Notes under the pieces: generated by a model | What the model saw: the letters and a program-made list of their open reading frames with translations, nothing else | Told to the model about the DNA's origin: nothing | The model's database searches: none | From: Flavobacteriaceae bacterium | Lineage (GTDB): Bacteria > Bacteroidota > Bacteroidia > Flavobacteriales > Flavobacteriaceae | Length of the DNA stretch: 64,000 nt | Direction: 5' to 3' | NCBI GenBank assembly: GCA_013001285.1 | Contig: JABDMU010000044.1 | Span: 124,001-188,000, forward strand | Program-made: the position numbers and the translations under genes | Shown: positions 1 to 8,781 of the stretch, piece after piece | Layout of the letters: each line of letters begins with the position of its first letter | How positions within the stretch are numbered: the stretch's first letter is position 1

Positions 1-510
1 TCGGCCGTCAACAATATCTAAGGCGCCAAATCTTCCAGGAGGAAATGTTGCTGTTAGGGTAGCTTCTTTTCCGTGCGATTTATGAAATTCAATCAGTTCG
101 GTAATATCAATATCAGCAACTCCATCGCCATATGTAAAGCAAAAAAGTTCTTCATCTTTAAGGTAAGGTTCAACTCGCTTAAGTCTTCCACCTGTCATTG
201 AATCATCTCCCGTATCAACTAAGGTCACCGACCAGGGTTCAGCTCTTTTTTCATGAACGATCATTTCATTATCCCTCATATTAAAGGTAAGATCAGACTG
301 ATGATTAAAATAATTTGCAAAATATTCTTTGATGACATATCCTTTGTAACCACAACAAATAATAAAATCGTTTATTCCATAGTGTGAATACATTTTCATT
401 ATATGCCATAAAATAGGTTTGCCTCCGATTTCAACCATCGGTTTTGGCTTGGTCACTGTTTCTTCGCTTAATCTAGTGCCTAATCCTCCCGCTAAAATTA
501 CTGCCTTCAT
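1..510 (-). CDS. rfbF: Glucose-1-phosphate cytidylyltransferase, 3' part cut by window edge
   Basis: The first 170 codons are visible, from the ATG at 510 to the window edge, so the C-terminus is missing. The protein opens with the nucleotidyltransferase signature [17 protein letters not shown] and continues with [20 protein letters not shown], which is characteristic of RfbF rather than RfbA or GalU. The enzyme makes CDP-glucose from CTP and glucose-1-phosphate, the entry to CDP-linked deoxysugars. It is the last gene of the polysaccharide run seen here, 52 bp after the O-antigen-ligase-like gene. A CDP-glucose 4,6-dehydratase would be expected just outside the window (inference). Confidence 0.93.
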   Translation of the reverse strand, partial: MKAVILAGGLGTRLSEETVTKPKPMVEIGGKPILWHIMKMYSHYGINDFIICCGYKGYVIKEYFANYFNHQSDLTFNMRDNEMIVHEKRAEPWSVTLVDTGDDSMTGGRLKRVEPYLKDEELFCFTYGDGVADIDITELIEFHKSHGKEATLTATFPPGRFGALDIVDGR

Positions 511-562
511 TCTTGGTGTTTAATGTTACGAATATAGTTTTTTGATGGCAATCCTTTTGTGC

Positions 563-1798
563 CTAATCTAAATTCTTTTCTGTCTGAAAATTTTTAAATG
601 CAAAGAAATTAATAAAAAATGAGAAAAGTATAGCTCCGTTCTGTCTTTCTAAAACATTTTCGGTCATCATAGTAAAGAAAAATATAACCATAATAGATAC
701 ATGAACAAAATCTAGCCTGTTCAATGCCAGTTTAAAATTATAGAAGACCATAGCAAGAAGCGACAATATCCCTGCAATTCCAGCAGCCAACCAAGCACCA
801 AAAAATTGATTATGGGAATTGTAATACGCTCCTTGAAAAACATCTGGGCTTTGTTCGTAGCACAAACTCAAAACACCTTTAGCATCACCAATTCCGTAAC
901 CCCCAAAGGTGCTTTGTCTTATGGCATTAACAGTACAGTCATAGATGCTCAGCCTAATAGCGGTTGAGCCGCCTTTGTTAAGGTCTCCACTTAAAAATAC
1001 ATTTAGCATTTCTAAATACCTGTTTTTAAGATCAGGAATGTTATAGGTAATTGCCGCCAAAAGAATTGTGATGAAAGCATACAGTAGCAAATTGTGTTTT
1101 TGTTGCTTTCTTAAAAAATAAACCAAAAAGATTGAAAAAGTAACAGCAATTATACCTTTTCGTGTAAGTAGAACTAAAATTGTAGTCAAAAATAAAGCGC
1201 CTAATACGAGCAGTATCTTGTGTCTCTTTCGCTTTAAATAACCGTACAATGGAATTGTGAGGATGAGCGAAATACTCAAGTACAATGAAGCATAAATGGG
1301 ATGCATTGAATACTTCCCGTATTTAGAATTTAAGCGTTCACTATAATCTCTAAAAATAAATTCATTGAAATGATCGTTCAGATGATTTTGAATGAATACT
1401 GCAATAAAAAAGAGAATGGAAGATACAAAGAACAGCAAATAAAAAGGCTTTAATATTTTGGAGTAATTCAAATCGTATTTTGAATGAAATATGTAGAAGC
1501 TCACAGGTATGATAATAAGTGCAAGCATAACCACAATGCGTTTAATGCCATATTCTATATTGCTGGTATATACCATGCTTATTAACATCACAATAAAAAA
1601 GAACGAGTTATACACCAATATGCTCTTGTCTACTATAAAGCCTTTAGGGCCAAAAAGCAAACTCATAAAAGCAGCAACGGCAAAAGCTATTAAGGCTGCA
1701 TTTCTAAAGTTCTCAGGTAACAATAGGGAGACTCCAATTAAAAATAACCCAATATAAAACAGGGTTCTGACCCAATTATTTTTTAGGAATTCTAACAT
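563..1798 (-). CDS. O-antigen ligase/polymerase-like membrane protein
   Basis: A 411-residue polytopic membrane protein with about ten hydrophobic segments. A large hydrophilic loop (about residues 250-330) contains GGSTAIRLSIYDCTVNAIRQ, a GYGIGDAKG stretch and an SHNQFFGAWLAAG segment. This arrangement is typical of the Wzy_C/O-antigen ligase (WaaL-like) family, where the periplasmic loop with R and H residues joins or polymerises undecaprenyl-linked glycan. It follows the other polymerase-like gene by 3 bp. Whether it polymerises or transfers glycan to an acceptor cannot be told from sequence. Confidence 0.8.
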   Translation of the reverse strand: MLEFLKNNWVRTLFYIGLFLIGVSLLLPENFRNAALIAFAVAAFMSLLFGPKGFIVDKSILVYNSFFFIVMLISMVYTSNIEYGIKRIVVMLALIIIPVSFYIFHSKYDLNYSKILKPFYLLFFVSSILFFIAVFIQNHLNDHFNEFIFRDYSERLNSKYGKYSMHPIYASLYLSISLILTIPLYGYLKRKRHKILLVLGALFLTTILVLLTRKGIIAVTFSIFLVYFLRKQQKHNLLLYAFITILLAAITYNIPDLKNRYLEMLNVFLSGDLNKGGSTAIRLSIYDCTVNAIRQSTFGGYGIGDAKGVLSLCYEQSPDVFQGAYYNSHNQFFGAWLAAGIAGILSLLAMVFYNFKLALNRLDFVHVSIMVIFFFTMMTENVLERQNGAILFSFFINFFAFKNFQTEKNLD

Positions 1799-1801
1799 AT
1801 A

Positions 1802-3241
1802 TTAATCAGATTGACTTTGTTTGTGTTTTTTCTTAAAAGACATTTTTAAAAATTTATTGATCATTGAGGGAATGACCATTACTCCAAATAATGTTCCTAT
1901 ATAATATGAAAATCCGTTTGTAAAATCACCTCTTAACAAGAACAATAAATGAACTGCAAAGTAGAATCCCATAATACGCTTTAAGGGGCTTTCGGAATTC
2001 AACCAATTCATAAGTTTTATGATAAAAAATGCAAGGGCGAAGGCCATTATAACTACACCTATAATTCCAAAATTTATATAGCCTTCGGCAACCAAAGGAT
2101 TAGACAAATTACTATAAACAAATCCATAATCTTCAATGACATAATCTCCAATAACCTCACCTGTTGAATTCGGTTTAGACGCCCAAATGCTCCTTGGTAC
2201 AAAAAACAGTAAACCGCTAAGTAATTGATAGCCCCAAGTAAGTCCGTTTTTGAATACATAGTCAATTGTTGCCATTACATTAGCAAATGCATCATAATGA
2301 AGCGTATTAAAAGTAGTTATGAAGCCTTCATCACGATAATGATCTAAAATCAGTTCTGGGTTGTTCATGATCTCGCCTATTGAGGCATCTAAATGGGTGA
2401 GCCCTGAGACCAATGGAAACAAAATGACCATTGAAAAAAAAAGGAATAAGAAAGACTTGGTATTTGAATTAAGCAATTTCGGTGAAAACAAAAACAACAG
2501 TGTAATGTAAATAGGACCAATTGAGTTTCTCTTTTCGGTAAGTGGGTTTTTAAACACTATAAACATGGCAAATAAGACCATTAACAAAAGGAAAACATAA
2601 ATGCTATTATTTGTTATGATCTTTTTTCTTTTTAAATAATCATGACCTAAAACAATAGCGCCCAAAGGCATCATGTACAATACTTTTTTCAGCATCAACT
2701 GGCTTGAAACTGAAATTTCATAAATTTTATTACTTCTCCAGTGGGATTCACTAATTAGATTCAGCCAGTAATCATAGCTCATGATAAAGGTGACTATCCC
2801 AACAATCAAGATCACTATTAAGGTAAGCGGCGTAAATTTATTTGGAGGTAAAGCAGGACGTTTTGTCTTTTTATAATATCGTTTTTTAAAGAATAAATAA
2901 CCGAAGAAAAAAATGATGTGAAAAAGGAGAATGATGATGTTTGCATAAGTAACAGCGCTTTCAGAGTATGGAAAGCTATTGGGGAACAAACTTGAATCTT
3001 CAGAAAAGGCCTTGATCTGAACCATTGGAGCCAGCAAAAAAAACAAATAGCCGAAGGTGATGTATGCTGATAAAAATGGCGAGTAATTGCGTTCGATCTT
3101 TAAATGATATAAAAATATCACTGTTAAAAATAGCCAGTTCAAAAAGAAGGAACCCCACACTAAGATATTTTCAAAAAATGAAAGGAATAGTGTTGTACTA
3201 ATTAACAAATAAACCAATATTATAATGTTATTTAGTTTCAT
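1802..3241 (-). CDS. Wzy-type oligosaccharide repeat-unit polymerase
   Basis: A 479-residue integral membrane protein with about twelve predicted transmembrane segments and a long loop (about residues 280-370). The loop ends in GLLFFVPRSIWASKPNSTGE, a stretch resembling the conserved Wxx-KP segment of the O-antigen polymerase (oligosaccharide repeat unit polymerase) family. It should join flipped repeat units at the outer face of the inner membrane. It lies directly downstream of the flippase gene, the normal Wzx-Wzy arrangement. Low sequence conservation is usual for Wzy, so the assignment rests on topology, motif and context. Confidence 0.75.
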   Translation of the reverse strand: MKLNNIIILVYLLISTTLFLSFFENILVWGSFFLNWLFLTVIFLYHLKIERNYSPFLSAYITFGYLFFLLAPMVQIKAFSEDSSLFPNSFPYSESAVTYANIIILLFHIIFFFGYLFFKKRYYKKTKRPALPPNKFTPLTLIVILIVGIVTFIMSYDYWLNLISESHWRSNKIYEISVSSQLMLKKVLYMMPLGAIVLGHDYLKRKKIITNNSIYVFLLLMVLFAMFIVFKNPLTEKRNSIGPIYITLLFLFSPKLLNSNTKSFLFLFFSMVILFPLVSGLTHLDASIGEIMNNPELILDHYRDEGFITTFNTLHYDAFANVMATIDYVFKNGLTWGYQLLSGLLFFVPRSIWASKPNSTGEVIGDYVIEDYGFVYSNLSNPLVAEGYINFGIIGVVIMAFALAFFIIKLMNWLNSESPLKRIMGFYFAVHLLFLLRGDFTNGFSYYIGTLFGVMVIPSMINKFLKMSFKKKHKQSQSD

Positions 3242-3279
3242 ATAATTACCTAATGATCATTGTTTTTATGCATTAATAA

Positions 3280-4599
3280 CTAGCTTTTAAAACTTCCGAA
3301 AATTGACAAATTAACTTTATCCTTTTTATAAGCGATAAATAATCCCACAAGATTCCACATAGTAAAGGAAAATGCTGTACTTATGGCAGCTCCTATCATT
3401 TCATATTTCGGGATAAGCACTAAATTCATCACAATGTTAATCACCAATGCGATTAATAGCACTTTTTGAAACAAGTTTTGACGACCTGTCATGTTCAGAT
3501 ATAATCCAACCGGGCCACAAAGGGCGTTTATGATCTGTCCGAATAGTATGATATAAAGCGCTTGTTGTGCTAAAATATAATTGCTTCCGAAAAATGAAAG
3601 AATATAGTTTGAAAAAATAATAAGGAACAAAATTAATGGGATGGTAAGTATCACATTTAAAGTTGTTGCCTTTTTTATAACCTGTCTTAAATTTGACATT
3701 TCATCGGCAAAGAACAATTTTGAAATTTGAGGCGCTATTGTCGCATTTATCGAGGTCAAAATTATCCCAACTACCGCAGATATCTTTATGGCAATGCCGT
3801 AATACGCCACAGTTTTAAAAGAAAAGAACTTCTCTAATACGTAGATATCAAAACTTTGCATTATCAATAATGAGATCAAGCTAAAAGACATGGGAAAGGA
3901 TACTTTCAATATTTCCTTATAGCTGATATTATATGCATCCTTAACGGTTTTCAATCGGCGCATTTTGAAAACAATTAAAAATGTTGAATAGGCCGATAGC
4001 AACAAAAAAGATATAATAAATGCCTCTAACAAATAGTCAATGGCATTAAAATATACAAGTGCCAAAACAAATATGAGCAAAAGCCCAAATCTACCAACAT
4101 TTCTCAAAGCCTCAGAAGTATATAAGAGATCTAAGGCTCTAATAACCTCCAAGTTTAATAAGGTTAGTGTAAATGGAAACAGCACTATAAAGACCTTATT
4201 CAGAACAAATGCTACATCCTCTTCTTGAAAATACGCAATTTGAAAGACCTGAGACACAAGCAAATAGATCCCAAAAAACAAGAGAAACATTGCCGAAAGT
4301 AATTTGATCTTTTTCTTATAAAGGCTGACAATTCTATTGAATTCTCCTTTGGCATCCAAGCGTCCAGAAAATTGTAAAAAGGACGTGTTCATCCCAAGAA
4401 GGGTTATGGCACCTAATAAAATTATTGTGGAGTTAAAATAGTTATACTGACCAACAAGTTCTTCTCTGGCATTGTTGGTGATGATTAGAAGAACAGCGAT
4501 TTGAAGAATAGCTCCTAAAACCCTTAAAACAAGTACATTCAGACTTTTTTTAATCACAGAGTCTTTGAGTGAATGAACAAGTTTATAAATTAATTTCAT
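3280..4599 (-). CDS. Wzx-type oligosaccharide flippase (MOP superfamily)
   Basis: A 439-residue protein with 12-14 hydrophobic segments. The N-terminal half has the spacing of the polysaccharide_synt family (for example GQYNYFNSTIILLGAITLLG, with polar residues such as SFLQFSGR between helices). The C-terminal half includes the GPVGLYLNMTGRQ segment common in Wzx/MATE-like flippases. It should translocate undecaprenyl-PP-linked repeat units across the inner membrane. It sits between the sulfotransferase (17 bp upstream) and the polymerase (38 bp downstream). Confidence 0.88.
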   Translation of the reverse strand: MKLIYKLVHSLKDSVIKKSLNVLVLRVLGAILQIAVLLIITNNAREELVGQYNYFNSTIILLGAITLLGMNTSFLQFSGRLDAKGEFNRIVSLYKKKIKLLSAMFLLFFGIYLLVSQVFQIAYFQEEDVAFVLNKVFIVLFPFTLTLLNLEVIRALDLLYTSEALRNVGRFGLLLIFVLALVYFNAIDYLLEAFIISFLLLSAYSTFLIVFKMRRLKTVKDAYNISYKEILKVSFPMSFSLISLLIMQSFDIYVLEKFFSFKTVAYYGIAIKISAVVGIILTSINATIAPQISKLFFADEMSNLRQVIKKATTLNVILTIPLILFLIIFSNYILSFFGSNYILAQQALYIILFGQIINALCGPVGLYLNMTGRQNLFQKVLLIALVINIVMNLVLIPKYEMIGAAISTAFSFTMWNLVGLFIAYKKDKVNLSIFGSFKS

Positions 4600-4616
4600 A
4601 GTTCAGGATTTCCGGC

Positions 4617-5441
4617 CTACCATTTAAGGTCGCTTTCATAATTCATATCGATAAGCATCTGACCTGCATACTTTTTAAAAACTTCCTTAGCCTCATCGTT
4701 AAAGTAATTTTTCCAATCGCCTGAAATACCCTTTCTTAAAAAGCTATTGGTGTTTTCATCTCCTGGTTTCCTTTTTGTTTGGTTTTCAAAAGAATATGTG
4801 TTCACTACCTTTTTTAAATGTACTGGATCAACATTGATCTGAGGAACAGCCGCTTTTAATAATTTTTGAATTTCTCCATAGGTATCCTTTAACATGTCTT
4901 CATACTTTATGAGTGTGATGTTTTTTTGGTTATTCATAGCGGTCTGCCATTTTTCGTTAAAGTCCTTCCAATTTCCAGGATGATTGAAAAATACAAATTT
5001 CGATGGGTTGTCCTCAAATAAAAATTCGATATATCTGGCCAAATTGTTTTCAATATCCGAATAGTCTTTAAACTTTAATTTATTCCGATAGTAACTAACC
5101 AATTTGGGGTCCTTTTTGTTCTTATCGTTCCAGACTAAATGGTGAAAATAAGAGGAGACCATAATGTCTCGACCATCTCTTAATAACCAGATTATATGTT
5201 TGTTCTTATGAATTATAAATTTAGGCTGATAATGGCTATGATAAACAGCTCTTTTTAAAATTGGATATTTGTTTCTTGGAAATGGAAGTTCGAGACTTCC
5301 TGAAACCAGCTGGGCTAACCAAGTTCCCCCTGATTTAGGATATTCAACAATTAAAACGGAATCATTAATATGAGTCACAGAATTAATATAGGCCAACCTC
5401 GTGGCGTGTTCAAATTTCCCTAATATCTGTTTTACTTTCAT
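4617..5441 (-). CDS. PAPS-dependent sulfotransferase
   Basis: A 274-residue cytosolic protein with the complete sulfotransferase signature. The 5'-phosphosulfate loop is YPKSGGTWL (residues 34-42). The 3'-phosphate motif is RDGRDIMVSSYFHH (88-101). The C-terminal PAPS-contact motif is GISGDWKNY (238-246). It transfers sulfate from PAPS to a hydroxyl. Because it lies between CotH and wzx in a polysaccharide run that also encodes PAPS synthesis (cysDNC) and PAP removal (cysQ), the likely acceptor is the glycan repeat unit before flipping (inference). A lipid or other acceptor is possible. Confidence 0.9.
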   Translation of the reverse strand: MKVKQILGKFEHATRLAYINSVTHINDSVLIVEYPKSGGTWLAQLVSGSLELPFPRNKYPILKRAVYHSHYQPKFIIHKNKHIIWLLRDGRDIMVSSYFHHLVWNDKNKKDPKLVSYYRNKLKFKDYSDIENNLARYIEFLFEDNPSKFVFFNHPGNWKDFNEKWQTAMNNQKNITLIKYEDMLKDTYGEIQKLLKAAVPQINVDPVHLKKVVNTYSFENQTKRKPGDENTNSFLRKGISGDWKNYFNDEAKEVFKKYAGQMLIDMNYESDLKW

Positions 5442-5476
5442 TTTTTAAAATGTCGAATTCAGGCTGTTTCAAATAT

Positions 5477-7330
5477 TTAATTTTCCTTTATTTGAAGGCT
5501 TCTTGGATCTACATTAATCTCTACTTTTTGAGATGTAGAACCTTCCCAGTTTAAGGCTTTTTTAGAGGCATCGGTTGGCCCAAAAATAAAATTGACCTTA
5601 TTTAAATTTGATTTAGCTTGCAATGTACACAAATACCATTCACCATCTGCCTTTTTAATGCTTGCTTTCACATTTGAAAATTGGCCCTGATTAAAAGTTT
5701 CTTTTAATTTTCCCGAACTCAGATCAAAAATTGCATCAGCTCTATTTGGATATATCCCTTGAAGTCGCATTCCCATTAAACCCCCTTGCTTTCCTTTTTT
5801 GACCTTTATGGAAACTGTATTAGTGCTATTAAAATTAACATCTATATTTCCTATGCGCACAAATCCAGAATTGGTTGTTGTCGTTCTCTTGATAGTAACA
5901 ACTGTTGCTTTATTTTCGTTTGAATTATTGCCCACAAATTCCACACCATTCGGATTCCAATTCGTACGATTAGTAAGATCAATTTTAGTTTTATTTGAAG
6001 CATTTGCCGCCTGTGTTGAATCAAGGGCAACTTCTAAGGTTTTTAGGTTGTTTAAATTGAATTCATGTTTCAATATTTCCAATTCTGATCGCATAATATT
6101 TTGGTTAAACCTTAAATTTTCCATATCTAAAAAACTTCCTCTAAATTCACGTTTCAATTCAGTCGTTATTTCTTCAATTTCACTTTGATTCATTTTTAGT
6201 AATTGATCTAAATAGTCAGGAGATGCAACTTTGTTCAATGCGTGGGCTAAGGCTTTAAAATAGCTTGTGTCGCGTTCCTTCCCAGGATATACGAAATGTC
6301 TAAACTCGGTTAATTTAACCCCCGAATTACCATCAAAAGAAATAGGCTCAAGTTTAGATGTTATGGGGTTATAATAGTAACGAACATTTATTAAATATGT
6401 GCCGTGAATGGCTCCAAATAAATTCATAAGTGCCGTATCCATAGCAAGCTTTTCAACATCAAAGGCATCGCTTATATTGATGTTATTTGAACGAAGGTCT
6501 TCCAACAAGTTCTTCGCGATCTTAAAATAATTAGTCATGGTGGTATCAGCCAAAACTTTACTCTCAGAAAATGGAATTATCGGATATTTTACCTTCGAAA
6601 TCAAATCATAATTCATAAAATCATTATAATTCAATCCGAAATCATCAGCAATGGCCTTACTTTTGCGCACCTCTGCCCACCAATAATCTTCAGAAAATTT
6701 TATGATAACACTTTCCTTTCTGCCATTGCTTTCAATGGTCCGCTTATCAAAGGTTTCTTCAATAGCGTAAATGCCAACATCCTTATTAAGATAATTCTTA
6801 TGGTCCATTTTGACATGGATCTTGCCTTCAACAAATCCGTATCTCAGACCCATTAAACCTTCCTTCTTCATGGCACGATGATATAGCCACTCATTCAAAT
6901 AACGCCTTGTACTAGGGTGGTGTAGCGAGAATTTCCGCATCCCTAATATGGTTTTATCATCTTTAAGTTTTATACGAAAAGACCATTTATCTTCTTCAAG
7001 ATGGATTGTCCAATCGCCTTTTAGTCTAACTTCGGCATTGTAATCATTCCCGTTAAAAGTAATTGTAGCAGGCACAAAATCTGAATCTTCAGCTTCAAGA
7101 ATCCCTACGCTTACGGCCTTATTCCTTTTCTTTTTTAATTTTCTATAAGCCTTTTCGTTAAGGCTGATTTGAACAAGATCAAGTGTTGTTGTTTGCTCTG
7201 TTAAAGGCGTAATGGGATACTTCGAGGCCTTCTTTTTGCTCGTTGTTTGAAGCAGCCAAAGCATCCCGGCCAAAATAACCAGGATGAAAAGAAAAAGAAA
7301 TGGGAACTTATTTGAAGATTTTACCCGCAT
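5477..7330 (-). CDS. CotH-family kinase-like protein, membrane anchored
   Basis: A 617-residue protein with an N-terminal membrane anchor (about residues 9-29) followed by a CotH domain (about 95-345). The family pattern AEVRLKGDW...WSFRIKLK is followed by MRKFSLHHPSTRRYLNEWLY and the late strand LEPISFDGNSG. The C-terminal ~150 residues look like an extra beta-rich domain. CotH proteins of spore-formers are atypical protein kinases. The usual acidic pair near the WD-x-D position reads FDGN here, so activity is uncertain. Start: a TTG three bases upstream is in frame, but the ATG at 7330 is preferred. It is 6 bp after DUF4956, in the recurrent CotH/VTC/DUF4956 grouping. Confidence 0.85.
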   Translation of the reverse strand: MRVKSSNKFPFLFLFILVILAGMLWLLQTTSKKKASKYPITPLTEQTTTLDLVQISLNEKAYRKLKKKRNKAVSVGILEAEDSDFVPATITFNGNDYNAEVRLKGDWTIHLEEDKWSFRIKLKDDKTILGMRKFSLHHPSTRRYLNEWLYHRAMKKEGLMGLRYGFVEGKIHVKMDHKNYLNKDVGIYAIEETFDKRTIESNGRKESVIIKFSEDYWWAEVRKSKAIADDFGLNYNDFMNYDLISKVKYPIIPFSESKVLADTTMTNYFKIAKNLLEDLRSNNINISDAFDVEKLAMDTALMNLFGAIHGTYLINVRYYYNPITSKLEPISFDGNSGVKLTEFRHFVYPGKERDTSYFKALAHALNKVASPDYLDQLLKMNQSEIEEITTELKREFRGSFLDMENLRFNQNIMRSELEILKHEFNLNNLKTLEVALDSTQAANASNKTKIDLTNRTNWNPNGVEFVGNNSNENKATVVTIKRTTTTNSGFVRIGNIDVNFNSTNTVSIKVKKGKQGGLMGMRLQGIYPNRADAIFDLSSGKLKETFNQGQFSNVKASIKKADGEWYLCTLQAKSNLNKVNFIFGPTDASKKALNWEGSTSQKVEINVDPRSLQIKEN

Positions 7331-7336
7331 CAATAA

Positions 7337-8014
7337 TTAATAGTTTTCTAAAAAGCTAAATTGAATGTTACCCAATGACTTAAGCTCATTTTTTGCATTA
7401 ATAATATTTTCAAAATTATCGAATTCAACATTTAAGGTTAATTCTGTTGTGTCTCCCGTTTCATCTAGTCGACGAAGATCAATTTTTGAACAATGCTTTT
7501 TTAATAAGTCCAAGATTTTGTTTTCATCAAGATCTGATTTTGTTGTATTCGTAATTGATAGGATCAAATTTTGTTGTACTGCACTTTTTACAGCATTCAT
7601 GTTTTGAATGACGATATATAAAATTATAACCACTGCACCTACCAGGGTTACTAAACGTTGATTTGCGCCCATTCCAAGGCCTAAAGCTATGGCCACAAAA
7701 AAGTAAACTAACTCTTCGGGTTCTTTAATTGCTGTTCTAAATCTCACAATAGAAAGTGCTCCCACCAAACCTAAGGAAAGCGCCAGAGAGGATTTTACAA
7801 TGGAAATCACCAGCATTACCGTCACCGCTATAAGCACAAACGTTTGCATGAGCTTTTTCCGATTAGACAAGGAATTACCATACTTAGAATAAATAAGACC
7901 CATGATATAGGCTAAAACAATAGTGATTAAAATATTGATAAAGAAATCGACTATTGAAGATTCACTAGAGCCAAACTGATTGGCAAGGTCGGTTAAAAAG
8001 GATTGTTCTTGCAT
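7337..8014 (-). CDS. DUF4956 family membrane protein
   Basis: A 225-residue protein with four hydrophobic helices in the first ~140 residues. The conserved segment LGLVGALSIVRFRTAIKEPE is the hallmark of DUF4956. A soluble C-terminal ferredoxin-like tail (about 150-225) follows. The RFRTAIK stretch is charged and sits between membrane helices. The family has no known function. It often neighbours VTC-domain and CotH genes, as here (11 bp after the VTC gene, 6 bp before cotH), so it may be the membrane partner of that module (inference). Confidence 0.9.
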   Translation of the reverse strand: MQEQSFLTDLANQFGSSESSIVDFFINILITIVLAYIMGLIYSKYGNSLSNRKKLMQTFVLIAVTVMLVISIVKSSLALSLGLVGALSIVRFRTAIKEPEELVYFFVAIALGLGMGANQRLVTLVGAVVIILYIVIQNMNAVKSAVQQNLILSITNTTKSDLDENKILDLLKKHCSKIDLRRLDETGDTTELTLNVEFDNFENIINAKNELKSLGNIQFSFLENY

Positions 8015-8025
8015 TGTTGTTTAAG

Positions 8026-8781
8026 TTATTGTGGAAATTGTTTTATCGTATTTACGCCATTGACGTATTTTGAGTTTTTATTTAATCTGAATGGAAACAT
8101 GGTAGATATTTGATTTGCCATATCATCATCTTCCAAAGCATATTTAAGTTCTACTATTTTATTTGGATCTGTTTCAGGTTGCCTTTTAAAATTATTAAAT
8201 CGCTTATCGATCCTATGGTAAAGTAAGCTGTAATCAAGTGTAACCCTATACTTATTGTTGGCCGACAAAAAGTAGCGTCTTGAATACGAGTTTAATAAGG
8301 TTGGTGTTACCATTTTTACAGACTCTAAAATGGAAGCTGGTAAATCAGAAGCCTCAAAAATAGATTGTATATAGCTGTTTGTAAAATCATTATTTAAGGT
8401 GAAAGGCTTTAATTTATAGGACCATTTATCGCCAACCAATCCTTTTTTTATTTTTATTTCTAGTACAGGCTTTGCGATCTCACCAAATGTATCGCCGTAC
8501 CATCTGATTCTAATTTTTTTTCGGTTTGCCACACCTAAAACATTATCAAAATAATCGGTAAAGCCTAAGGTGTCAAAATAGATGTTATTGACCTGTCGTT
8601 CATGAAAAACTTCTCGAAACAAAAATCTGTTGGTATGCACCACATGCTCTATTTCCGTAAAACTATAACTATCAGGCACTGTGAATTTTCGCTCAAACCT
8701 GTAGTTATGCTTTTTTTCAATGAAATGAAAGCCATCTTCTTGAGACAGTTCTTTTAGCTGTGATTTTAATGCGTCTATCAT
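8026..8781 (-). CDS. VTC-domain polyphosphate polymerase-like protein
   Basis: A 251-residue soluble protein matching the VTC (vacuolar transporter chaperone) catalytic domain. It shows RFERKF (28-33), NNIYFDT (65-71), RKKIRIRWYG (87-96) and LEIKIKKG (107-114), the basic strands and acidic residues that line the tunnel in this triphosphate-tunnel fold. Eukaryotic Vtc4 makes polyphosphate from ATP. Bacterial homologues are annotated as polyphosphate polymerase domain proteins, mostly without biochemical proof. The ATG overlaps the stop of the upstream beta-helix gene (ATGA), which suggests coupled translation. Confidence 0.88.
   Translation of the reverse strand: MIDALKSQLKELSQEDGFHFIEKKHNYRFERKFTVPDSYSFTEIEHVVHTNRFLFREVFHERQVNNIYFDTLGFTDYFDNVLGVANRKKIRIRWYGDTFGEIAKPVLEIKIKKGLVGDKWSYKLKPFTLNNDFTNSYIQSIFEASDLPASILESVKMVTPTLLNSYSRRYFLSANNKYRVTLDYSLLYHRIDKRFNNFKRQPETDPNKIVELKYALEDDDMANQISTMFPFRLNKNSKYVNGVNTIKQFPQ

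Noticed and set aside
5799-6188. Plus-strand open frame opposite cotH
   Set aside because: It is a shadow of the minus-strand CotH gene, with no conserved motif and no promoter.
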